A stretch of DNA of 16,919 nt from Thermoprotei archaeon (lineage in GTDB: Archaea; Thermoproteota; Thermoprotei; Thermofilales; Thermofilaceae): assembly GCA_003649495.1 (NCBI GenBank), contig QMRZ01000019.1, positions 1 to 16,919 on the forward strand, written 5' to 3'. Every line of letters begins with the position of its first letter. Positions within the stretch are counted from its first letter, which is position 1. The position numbers were made by a program, and so were the translations under genes. This document shows, piece after piece, positions 7,214-13,070 of this stretch. The notes beneath the pieces were generated by a model. The model saw only the letters and a list, made by a program, of their open reading frames with translations, searched no databases and had not been told where the DNA came from.

Positions 7214-7489
7214 TTTCTGAGGCGCAGCCCTATGCATGGTTAGGGTAGTACTCGTGGATCCCGAGCTCCCGCGATGTACATGATGGGTGGCTGCGGGATC
7301 TGCGTCAGGGTGTGCACCTTGCTTCAAGAGCGACTTCGGGGACATGAGGTAGGCGTACTAGAACGTAAGGCTAAGGCGGGCCTCGAGGGAGACTTTTGAG
7401 CTGAGTGGTTCACAGACTCGGGCTGGAGGCCAGGCTGTGGCCGGCGGCCTGGAGGAAGACCTCCTCGAGCGGTGTTCTCAGCCTCGCGC

Positions 7490-9100
7490 TTACTCTAGCA
7501 GGCTCCTCAGGGCTTTTAGCTCCTCCTCCCTCCTGGATAGCTCCTCCCTCAGCCGCTTATTCTCCTCCTCCAACTCCTTAACTCTGGCTTCGAGCTCGCT
7601 CAGCTTCTCTAGCTTAGCCTTCAACTCCTCCTCCCGGGAGTCCAGCTCCGCCTTTCTGGCTTCAAGCTTCTCCCTGAGCTCACTCAGCATATCCTCCTTG
7701 ACTACCAGGGACCTGTGGTAGCCCACTAGCTCCTTCTCCTTCTCGAGGAGCCTCTTCTCCCAGTCCCTCAGCCTAGCCTCCTCTTCCTCGAGCCTCCTCT
7801 TGAGTGGCTTGAGCTCCTCCTCTAACGCCGCCCTTTCCTTAGCGACTCTCTCCTCAAGCTCCCTGAGCTTAGCCTCCCTCTCCTCAAGCTCCCTCTTAAG
7901 GGCCTCGTACCTGCTGAGCATCTTGGTTAGCCTGGCCTCCCTCTCGCTCAGCTCCCTCTCCCACTCAGCTAATTTCTCCAGCTTCTCGCTGTACGCCCGC
8001 TCCCTCTCCTTGAGCTCCTCCTCCCAGCTCTTCAGCCTAGCCTCCCACTCCCTAAGCCTAGCCTCCCTCTCCTCAATCTCCTTTTCCCGCTCGCCCAGCT
8101 CTGACCTGGCCTGCCTTATCCGCTCACTCTCCGCGGCTAGCGATGCCCTGAGCTCCTTAAGCTCGGCCTCCCTCTCAGCCGCCTTCTCGAGCTTCTCCTC
8201 GAGGTCCTTGAGCAGGCTGAGCGCGTCCTGGCGTAGCCCCTCCACGATCTCCCTCTGCTCACCCCTGAGCTTCTCCAGCGACTCCTCAACGAAGCCCTTC
8301 ACGCCGCCTATCAGCTTCGCCTCCTCAGCTGCCACCTCCTCGAGCCTCTCCCTGAGCTCGCCAGCCACCTCCTTTAGATCCTCGACGATCATCGCCTTAG
8401 CGTCTAGGGAGCTCGCCAGCTCGGCCAGCCTCTGCCCAACGTCGACCAGCTTCAGCTCCCTCTCCTTGAGCTCCTCCTCCCAGCTCTTCAGCCTAGCCTC
8501 CCACTCCCTAAGCCTAGCCTCCCTCTCCTCAATCTCCTTGAGCTGCGTGCCTATGGACTCTATCTTGACTGAGAGCTCCGCGTACTCATCTATCAGCTTG
8601 ACGTACTTCTCTGCGGCCTCCCGGAGCTCCTCAATGCTCCTCCTCAGCCTCTCCTCCCTGCTGCTCTCCCTCTCCTCGAACTCCTTTAAGATGCTCGCCA
8701 GGTTGCTCATGGCCTCCCTGGCAGCCTGCAGCATGGAGGGGACCTGGCTTAAGTCAGTGAGGCCGCGGGAGAGAGCCTCGTGTGCCTCGCTCAGCTTGGC
8801 TATCATCTCCTCCAGCTTGCCGCTCACCTCTGAGAACCTAGTCACCGCTCCCTCGAGCTTCTCCCTGGACTCCTCGATCTCGCCCCGCTGCCTGCGCAGC
8901 AAGTCCACCAGGTCTGCTAGGATGGATCTCTGCTCATCCAGGAGGGACACCAGCTGCACCTGGAGCCCCTTCATCAAATCCGCCATCCTAGACCTCAGGG
9001 CCTCCACGTGCTTGGATAGGGCCTCCTCAACCTCCCGGCTGTACTGCTCAATCCTGTCAATGAGCTCCTCAACAGCTGGCTCACGCCTCCTCCTGAACAT
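7490..9100 (-). CDS. long coiled-coil protein (536 aa), unknown function
   Basis: Almost the whole protein is a Glu/Lys/Arg/Leu-rich helix with heptad-like spacing, broken by short stretches near residues 112-128 (LTDLSQVPSMLQ) and about 255-262 (KLIGGVKGF). The N-terminus (MFRRRREP) is basic, and residues 10-180 are less repetitive than the rest. There is no Walker A or B motif, hinge or zinc hook, so it is not SMC, Rad50 or a motor; it resembles a structural or scaffold rod. ATG 9100 is supported by a TATA box about 37 bases upstream. The gene lies downstream of a second coiled-coil gene but has its own promoter. Residues 188-216 and 340-368 are encoded by an identical 85-bp repeat. Sequence searches will hit many unrelated coiled coils, so names such as 'SMC-like' should not be trusted. 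Confidence 0.85.
   Translation of the reverse strand: MFRRRREPAVEELIDRIEQYSREVEEALSKHVEALRSRMADLMKGLQVQLVSLLDEQRSILADLVDLLRRQRGEIEESREKLEGAVTRFSEVSGKLEEMIAKLSEAHEALSRGLTDLSQVPSMLQAAREAMSNLASILKEFEERESSREERLRRSIEELREAAEKYVKLIDEYAELSVKIESIGTQLKEIEEREARLREWEARLKSWEEELKERELKLVDVGQRLAELASSLDAKAMIVEDLKEVAGELRERLEEVAAEEAKLIGGVKGFVEESLEKLRGEQREIVEGLRQDALSLLKDLEEKLEKAAEREAELKELRASLAAESERIRQARSELGEREKEIEEREARLREWEARLKSWEEELKERERAYSEKLEKLAEWERELSEREARLTKMLSRYEALKRELEEREAKLRELEERVAKERAALEEELKPLKRRLEEEEARLRDWEKRLLEKEKELVGYHRSLVVKEDMLSELREKLEARKAELDSREEELKAKLEKLSELEARVKELEEENKRLREELSRREEELKALRSLLE
7999..8083 (-). repeat. 85-bp perfect direct repeat, copy encoding residues about 340-368
   Basis: Every base is identical to 8455-8539, 456 bases away (exactly 152 codons), so both copies are read in the same frame. 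They encode the segment running from KEIEEREARLREWEARLK to SWEEELKERE. The match stops sharply at both ends. Confidence 0.95.
8455..8539 (-). repeat. 85-bp perfect direct repeat, copy encoding residues about 188-216
   Basis: This is the second copy of the repeat at 7999-8083. Identity extends to silent codon positions, which points to recent duplication or gene conversion inside the coiled-coil gene. Confidence 0.95.
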
Positions 9101-9133
9101 ACCGCTTACCTGTGCTATAGGCGCCAGCTTAAT

Positions 9134-9140
9134 CTTAAAA
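9134..9140 (-). promoter_or_regulatory. TATA box for the 536-residue coiled-coil gene
   Basis: TTTTAAG on the minus strand lies about 37 bases before ATG 9100 and predicts a transcript start near 9111, giving a leader of about ten bases. It indicates transcription independent of the upstream coiled-coil gene. Confidence 0.5.
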
Positions 9141-9185
9141 CCGTATCGTGTGGATACCGCCGAGAGGCCAGCGCCCTCATACGTG

Positions 9186-9776
9186 CTAGGTCTTCCTCAT
9201 GTTCAGCGATAGCTCCCCGATCAGCAGCTTCACCTCTTTAATCCCGGCTGCCAGGTTCTCCTCCAGCCTCCTGATCCTCATGTCCAGCTCGTACACCAGC
9301 TTGCTGAGGTCGGAGACCCGCGACTTGAGCTCGTACACCTCCCCCCTGAGATCCGAGATCTCCCCCATCACGATGGCTGTCCTCTCCCTACTCTCCAGCC
9401 TAGACGCCTGCACCTCCTGTGACGCCTCCGCTACCCTGTCGTTCAGCTCGCGTAGCTTGCGGTCAACCCCCTCGAGGCCCAGGTCCAGGGCGGCCTTGAC
9501 GCTCTTGTCGAGCCTGCTCATGAAGTCCTCGAACATCTCGTTGAGCTCCTCCACGTGCTTAGCCAGCTTCTTCCTCTCCTCGTCTAATAGCTCCTTATTC
9601 GCCTCCAGCAGGTGGGCCAGCTTGACGCTCTCCTCTCTGAGCACCTTAACCTGCTCGCTGAGAGTCTCTAGGGTCAGCTTTAAGGCGTGAACTCCATCGC
9701 TCAGCCTCCTAACTCCCACCGCCAGCGCTGGGAGCAGCTCCTCCTCAAGCTCGATGAACTCGACCTCGTTTCCCAT
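9186..9776 (-). CDS. second coiled-coil protein (196 aa), unknown function
   Basis: A predicted helical protein of 196 residues. The first 20 residues are acidic and hydrophobic (EFIELEEELLPALAVGV). The rest shows heptad repeats, including a long segment of 'VSDLSKLVYELDMRIRRLEE' type near the C-terminus. It has no enzyme motif, membrane segment or signal peptide. The pattern of alternating hydrophobic and polar positions with Leu/Val cores resembles oligomeric rods or tethering proteins, and the end (LSLNMRKT) is basic. ATG 9776 follows a TATA box with a six-base leader. It lies directly upstream of the larger coiled-coil gene on the same strand, so the two may form a mixed assembly, but I recognise no family. 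Confidence 0.82.
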   Translation of the reverse strand: MGNEVEFIELEEELLPALAVGVRRLSDGVHALKLTLETLSEQVKVLREESVKLAHLLEANKELLDEERKKLAKHVEELNEMFEDFMSRLDKSVKAALDLGLEGVDRKLRELNDRVAEASQEVQASRLESRERTAIVMGEISDLRGEVYELKSRVSDLSKLVYELDMRIRRLEENLAAGIKEVKLLIGELSLNMRKT

Positions 9777-9804
9777 GTTCCCGGGTTAAGGTAGCCCATT
9801 ACAC

Positions 9805-9812
9805 ATATATTT
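9805..9812 (-). promoter_or_regulatory. TATA box for the 196-residue coiled-coil gene
   Basis: AAATATAT on the minus strand is centred about 32 bases before ATG 9776 and predicts a start near 9782. It is one of the most AT-rich spots in the window. Confidence 0.6.
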
Positions 9813-9821
9813 GAACCGTAT

Positions 9822-9839
9822 GAAAAAGGGGCTCGGCCC
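9822..9839 (-). terminator. hairpin plus T tract after the two-helix membrane protein gene
   Basis: On the minus strand GGGC-CGA-GCCC is followed by C and five T residues, directly downstream of the stop at 9846. This looks like an intrinsic terminator and separates this gene from the promoter of the next one. The stem is only four base pairs, but archaeal polymerase responds mainly to the T tract. Confidence 0.5.
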
Positions 9840-9845
9840 GTGATG

Positions 9846-10127
9846 CTACAGGCCGAAGTCCTCCTCCCCGGCCTCAGCGCTCTCTACCTCCCCGGCGCCC
9901 TCTATCTCCCTCGAGAGCTTCAGCTCCAGCGCTATTAGCAGCGCGCCCCCCGCCGAGATGGCGAGCCCCATCCAGAGGAAGAAGTTGCGGGCATGGGGGT
10001 TCGGCGCCACCCAGGGGTATCCCCCCAGCCTGTAGACGTAGTCGCCTACGCTGATCGTTATCGGAGTCCAGTACATGATGAGGATGGCCACGATGGCCGC
10101 TATCACAGCTATCGATCTAACGCGCAT
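9846..10127 (-). CDS. small two-helix membrane protein with acidic tail, unknown function
   Basis: A protein of 93 residues with two membrane segments (about 5-20, IAVIAAIVAILIMYW, and 50-67, FLWMGLAISAGGALLIAL). The loop between them is probably outside the cell and contains Tyr, Trp and Pro. The C-terminal tail of about 25 residues is strongly acidic (Glu/Asp-rich) and probably cytoplasmic. ATG 10127 has a strong GAGGTGG Shine-Dalgarno five bases upstream. It precedes two coiled-coil genes on the same strand but ends in a likely terminator, so it is a neighbour and not clearly an operon partner. A role as a membrane tether is conceivable but has no direct support. No family recognised. Confidence 0.75.
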   Translation of the reverse strand: MRVRSIAVIAAIVAILIMYWTPITISVGDYVYRLGGYPWVAPNPHARNFFLWMGLAISAGGALLIALELKLSREIEGAGEVESAEAGEEDFGL

Positions 10128-10222
10128 GCAACCACCTCAGGCGGGTCAGCTCGTCGCGAGGCGATCACTCTTCACACACCCTGGGACGGCCTCTTCATCC
10201 CCGCGAGAGCTGGAGGTCACCA

Positions 10223-10229
10223 TATTAAA
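10223..10229. promoter_or_regulatory. AT-rich TATA-like element in the divergent region before cdc6
   Basis: TATTAAA on the plus strand (TTTAATA on the minus strand) lies midway in the 194-base gap. It could drive the 93-residue membrane protein (start near 10200) or cdc6 (start near 10252). A second element, GATATACT at 10261-10268, is closer to cdc6 and predicts a start near 10290 with a 30-base leader containing GGGAG before ATG 10322. Confidence 0.4.
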
Positions 10230-10321
10230 GGTTTGTTGTCCGCGCTACGTGAATACTTTCGATATACTCTCAATACCTGGAACCTTTTTCTCCTAACGCC
10301 TAGCCTCCCCGCTGGGAGAAC

Positions 10322-11500
10322 ATGTGCGGGGTGTTCATAGATCGCGAGAAGCTCTCCAGCAGGTACGTGCCCTCCCAGCTCCCCCACCGGGATGCCCAGC
10401 TGCGGACGCTGGAGGAGCTACTGAGCGATGTGGTGGGGGGAGAGGCTGAGACTCCTCGAGTGATCCAGCTGGTCGGCCCCACGGGCACTGGGAAGACCTC
10501 CAGCGTCTACCTGCTGCACAGGAGGTTGACGGCTAGGGGCGGAGAACACTTATTCATCTACCTGAACCTCAGGATTGAGGGCTCTACACCCTTCCTGCTC
10601 TTCTCAACCCTCTACGAGCGCCTGACAGGCCACCCAGCCTCCAGGAGCTTGAGTGCTCAGGAAGTGCTCAGGAAGTTCCTGCGCGCGCTGAGGGAGAGGC
10701 GGAAGCCAGCTCTGATCGTGCTCGACGAGGTGGAGTACCACGCCAAGGGCTCACTGAGCAGCGTGATCTACACCCTGACGAGGCTGCAGGAGATGGAGGT
10801 TGACGCGCTGCAGGTAGCTACGCTCTTCGTCGCTAGGAGCCTGAGCTGGCTTAAGCTCCTCGACCCAGCTGAGAGGTCGTCGCTAGGCAATATAGTGATA
10901 AGCTACCCTCCCTACACTAGGGAGCAGCTGTTCGACATACTCCTCTACAGGGCCTCAGAGGCCTTCAGGGACGGCGCGGTGGGTGAGGATATAGTGCAGT
11001 GGCTCGCTGACTACACGTACACCTACATGGCCAGCGACGTCAGGAGGGCCCTGGATACTCTGTTCTACGCGGGAATCCTGGCTGAGCAGGAGGGCTCGAG
11101 CAAGGTGATGCTGGATCACGTGTTAAAGGCTCTCAGGAACCTCGATGCATTCATAGCCCCCGCGGATGTCCAGCGCCTAAGCCCCTATGAGCAGGCAGTG
11201 CTGTACTCGGCGCTGAAGCTCATGGAGTTCTCCTCCAAGCCCTACGTCAGGCTGAGCGAGCTGTGGGAGAAGTTCCTCGTGGTCATAGAGCAGGTGGGGC
11301 TTGACGCGCTGAAGCTGGAGGAGTTCGAGGACATCGTCCAGAGGCTGGTGGACATGGGGGCCCTCCTCACCGAGGGGCCGGCCAGGATAGCGCCAGCCCC
11401 CTCGATAAACCTCGAGGTGGTTGAGGCGTCGCTGAAAAGCCTGCGTTACAGTTATCCATGGGAGCTGGCGGGAGACGCGGATGCTAGTGGTCGACTATAG
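10322..11500 (+). CDS. cdc6: Orc1/Cdc6-family replication initiator ATPase
   Basis: A protein of 392 residues, normal for archaeal Orc1/Cdc6. The N-terminus (YVPSQLPHRD) matches the family's 'YvPe.lphR' start. Walker A is GPTGTGKT (52-59), Walker B LIVLDEVEY (Asp135, Glu136), and the sensor-2 helix is ASDVRRALDTL. The C-terminal 130 residues form the winged-helix DNA-binding domain (from LSPYEQAVLYSALKL onward). Such proteins bind origin repeats and help load MCM helicase; some paralogues regulate other initiators. Two points are unusual: Walker B is followed by Glu where Asp is typical, and the sensor-1 position reads V-A-R-S where I-S-N is common. ATG 10322 has a GGGAG site just upstream. 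The XPF gene overlaps its end by 20 bases, linking replication and repair. Confidence 0.9.
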   Translation: MCGVFIDREKLSSRYVPSQLPHRDAQLRTLEELLSDVVGGEAETPRVIQLVGPTGTGKTSSVYLLHRRLTARGGEHLFIYLNLRIEGSTPFLLFSTLYERLTGHPASRSLSAQEVLRKFLRALRERRKPALIVLDEVEYHAKGSLSSVIYTLTRLQEMEVDALQVATLFVARSLSWLKLLDPAERSSLGNIVISYPPYTREQLFDILLYRASEAFRDGAVGEDIVQWLADYTYTYMASDVRRALDTLFYAGILAEQEGSSKVMLDHVLKALRNLDAFIAPADVQRLSPYEQAVLYSALKLMEFSSKPYVRLSELWEKFLVVIEQVGLDALKLEEFEDIVQRLVDMGALLTEGPARIAPAPSINLEVVEASLKSLRYSYPWELAGDADASGRL

Positions 11501-12167
11501 GGAGAGAGGCAGCAGGGTCGTGAGGGAGCTGGAGAGGCTCGGCGCCCCCCTCAAGTTCGAGAAATTGGATGTGGGCGATTACCTGGTGAGCACAGATACG
11601 TGCATCGAGAGGAAGACCTGCAATGACTTCCTGTCATCCATAGTCGATAAGAGGCTGTTTGAGCAGGCGCGGTACATGCGGCAGGCGTACGCCAAGCCCA
11701 TCCTGGTTGTGGAGGGAGACTTCGAGAGGACCCTCCTGTATAGGCGCTTTAACTACCCCCAGGTCTACGGCGCCCTAGCCGCACTCCTCGACATGGGGGT
11801 TCATGTGTTGAGGACTCAGTCCGCTGTCGAGACCGCCTACACCATATTCTACCTCTACAAGAGGAGCGTGGAGAGGAGGGATAGGAGGTACCTGCCTCCA
11901 GCTAAGATTAAGGTTGTTAAGAGCAATAAGAGCCTGGAGGTGGTGCAGCTGAACTTGATAGCAACCATACCGGGCTTGAGCTACGAGCTGGCGCACAGGA
12001 TATTGATGCACTTCAAGACGCCGAGGCGCTTCTTCAAGGCCTCCCCAGCCGAGCTGAGGAGGGTCAAGGGGCTCGGCAGCTCGAGGATTGCGAGGATAGT
12101 GGAGGTCCTCGATACGATATATCCCCCCCTAGCTATGGGCTCTGAGGAGGGCGATGGGAGTGAGTGA
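11481..12167 (+). CDS. XPF/ERCC4-type structure-specific DNA nuclease (archaeal short form)
   Basis: A protein of 228 residues: an ERCC4 nuclease domain (1-140), then tandem helix-hairpin-helix motifs (about 160-215: IPGLSYELAHRI and VKGLGSSRIARI). The active site is intact: Asp5 and Glu8 in VDYRE, Gly32-Asp33, and the ERKxxxD motif (Glu43-Arg44-Lys45...Asp49). It lacks a helicase domain, as in crenarchaeal XPF. These enzymes cut 3' flaps, nicked Holliday junctions and stalled forks as homodimers. Known crenarchaeal XPF needs PCNA through a C-terminal QxxLxxFF-like peptide. This protein ends in an acidic tail (EEGDGSE) with no such motif that I can see. Its start overlaps cdc6 by 20 bases, so the two are co-transcribed. 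Confidence 0.93.
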   Translation: MLVVDYRERGSRVVRELERLGAPLKFEKLDVGDYLVSTDTCIERKTCNDFLSSIVDKRLFEQARYMRQAYAKPILVVEGDFERTLLYRRFNYPQVYGALAALLDMGVHVLRTQSAVETAYTIFYLYKRSVERRDRRYLPPAKIKVVKSNKSLEVVQLNLIATIPGLSYELAHRILMHFKTPRRFFKASPAELRRVKGLGSSRIARIVEVLDTIYPPLAMGSEEGDGSE

Positions 12168-12399
12168 GGCAATAGGCATAGCTGGCTTAGCGTTGATAGT
12201 CGTGGCGTGGGCGATCTCGCTCAAGAACCCGCCGCCGCTCAGGCTCTCGATCCTCTACTCAGCTGGATCCGCCCTCCTGACCCTATATGCGCTGCTTAGC
12301 TTCGATATAGTGTTCATACTCCTCAACTCCCTAGCCCTGGCCTTCTCACTAGCTAGCGCCGCCCTGAGGATCCGGAGGGAGAGAGGCCGCAGGCTTTAA
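12154..12399 (+). CDS. small membrane protein, possibly CBU_0592/LAB_N-like
   Basis: A protein of 81 residues with three membrane helices (about 6-22, 32-48, 51-70) and a basic C-terminal tail (RIRRERGRR). The arrangement 'GIAGLALIVVAWAISLKNP', then 'SAGSALLTLYALLSFD', then 'FILLNSLALAFSL' resembles the small CBU_0592-like/lipid-A-biosynthesis-N-terminal-like family, distantly related to SWEET-type half transporters. The match is by pattern only. It overlaps the end of the XPF gene by 14 bases and so is translated with it; GTG 12160 is an alternative start. A functional link to DNA repair is not obvious. The TTTAAG promoter for the next gene overlaps its stop codon. Confidence 0.72.
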   Translation: MGVSEAIGIAGLALIVVAWAISLKNPPPLRLSILYSAGSALLTLYALLSFDIVFILLNSLALAFSLASAALRIRRERGRRL

Positions 12400-12400
12400 G
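12395..12400 (+). promoter_or_regulatory. TATA box for the HemK2-like methyltransferase gene
   Basis: TTTAAG includes the TAA stop of the preceding gene. It predicts a start near 12424 and a leader of about nine bases before ATG 12433. Confidence 0.6.
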
Positions 12401-12432
12401 CCGCTACCTAGAGTATTGAGCGGCGATAGTCG

Positions 12433-13035
12433 ATGTGCACGGGAGTACGATGCTCTGAGGAGCACGGCCTCTACGAGCCTGGGGAGGACACGATGCTCCT
12501 CGCGAGGGGCGTGGAGCTGATAGCCCCCCTAAGCGGCGCCTCTTGCGAGATCGGCTGTGGGAGCGGCCTCATCACGCTCACACTGTCCACTCATGGGGAG
12601 AAGGTGGTGGCCACCGATTTGAGCTACAGGGCAGTCGCCACAACCTGGGCTAAGGCTAGGAGGAGGGGGGTTGACTGGAAGGTCGATGTTGTGTGCTGTG
12701 ATAGGCTTGAAGCCCTTAGAGAGGGAGAGCTATTCAAGCTAATAGCCTTCAACCCTCCCTACCTTCCATTGGAGGAGGAGGACATTAGGTGGAGTGGCGG
12801 CGCTGAGGGCATCGAAGTACCCCTCAGCTTTCTCGAGTCAGCGCTTAAGCGGTTAGCCGCCGACGGCATAGTGCTCTTCCTGCTTAGCAGCCTCTCAAAC
12901 TGGCGAAAAGCCCTGCAGAGAGCCAGATCTCTAGGGCTGGTGGTGAGCATCCTGAGAGCGGAGGGCGTAGGCCTCTACGAGGATTTACTCCTGGTATTAG
13001 CCGCGAGGCGGCCGGCGCCTAAAGCTAAACTTTAA
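12433..13035 (+). CDS. HemK2/Mtq2-like class I methyltransferase (release-factor glutamine N5-methyltransferase)
   Basis: A protein of 200 residues with a complete SAM-binding Rossmann fold. Motif I is EIGCGSG (39-45), the acidic end of strand 2 is Asp62, and the catalytic NPPY is at 107-110. The N-terminal GLYEPGEDTMLL (12-23) is the hallmark 'YePaEDs.LL' of the HemK2/N6AMT1/Mtq2 branch, and the length fits this branch, which lacks the N-terminal domain of bacterial PrmC. Eukaryotic and archaeal members methylate the Gln of the GGQ motif in aRF1/eRF1, usually with Trm112 as partner. Trm112 is not encoded nearby. The gene has its own TATA box and short leader, and no Shine-Dalgarno is needed. 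Substrate assignment is from family knowledge. Confidence 0.88.
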   Translation: MCTGVRCSEEHGLYEPGEDTMLLARGVELIAPLSGASCEIGCGSGLITLTLSTHGEKVVATDLSYRAVATTWAKARRRGVDWKVDVVCCDRLEALREGELFKLIAFNPPYLPLEEEDIRWSGGAEGIEVPLSFLESALKRLAADGIVLFLLSSLSNWRKALQRARSLGLVVSILRAEGVGLYEDLLLVLAARRPAPKAKL

Positions 13036-13036
13036 A
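13031..13036 (+). promoter_or_regulatory. TATA box for the arginine decarboxylase gene
   Basis: TTTAAA overlaps the end of the methyltransferase gene and predicts transcription from about 13060. This excludes the upstream in-frame TTG at 13044 as a start and favours ATG 13071 or 13077. Confidence 0.6.
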
Positions 13037-13070
13037 CCCCGCTTTGAGCGGGGAGAGGGGGCTCCAAGAA

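Larger units (their letters stand above)
6589..7489. other. 900-base stretch without a convincing intact gene
   Basis: This gap lies between two converging genes. Short open frames exist on both strands, but none has a good start, a Shine-Dalgarno site or a recognisable domain, and protein-like segments switch frame or hit stops. A TATA-like CTTTAAG at 6718-6724 could start a plus-strand transcript near 6747. Hairpins occur at 6674-6692 (7-bp stem), 6787-6803 (5-bp stem), 6911-6924 (C-rich/G-rich) and 7450-7463 (5-bp stem). It may hold a decayed gene, a structured non-coding RNA or both. I cannot identify a known RNA such as RNase P or SRP RNA here. Confidence 0.5.

Noticed and set aside
6694..7345. 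Two minus-strand open frames in the 900-base gap (6694-7059 and 6953-7345) as real genes
   Set aside because: They overlap each other in different frames, have no ribosome site or TATA box at a useful distance and no recognisable domain. At most they are remnants.
7490..9100. SMC or Rad50 identity for the 536-residue coiled-coil protein
   Set aside because: There is no Walker A, Walker B, signature motif, hinge or zinc hook, and the length is too short.
7800..9212. A 470-codon open frame on the plus strand opposite the 536-residue coiled-coil gene
   Set aside because: Its translation is a low-complexity Ser/Leu run, the expected antisense of GAG/AAG/CTN-rich coiled-coil codons. The minus-strand gene has a promoter, proper codon use and heptad structure.
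7437..9690. Other plus-strand open frames opposite the coiled-coil genes (7437-7721, 9199-9690)
   Set aside because: They are also Ser/Leu-rich shadows of heptad codons, with no start signals.
9993..10340. Plus-strand open frame of 115 codons across the cdc6 promoter
   Set aside because: It is antisense to a membrane protein with a strong Shine-Dalgarno and runs through the promoter region into cdc6.
13044..13070. TTG 13044 as the start of the arginine decarboxylase
   Set aside because: It lies about ten bases from the TATA centre and would not be transcribed.
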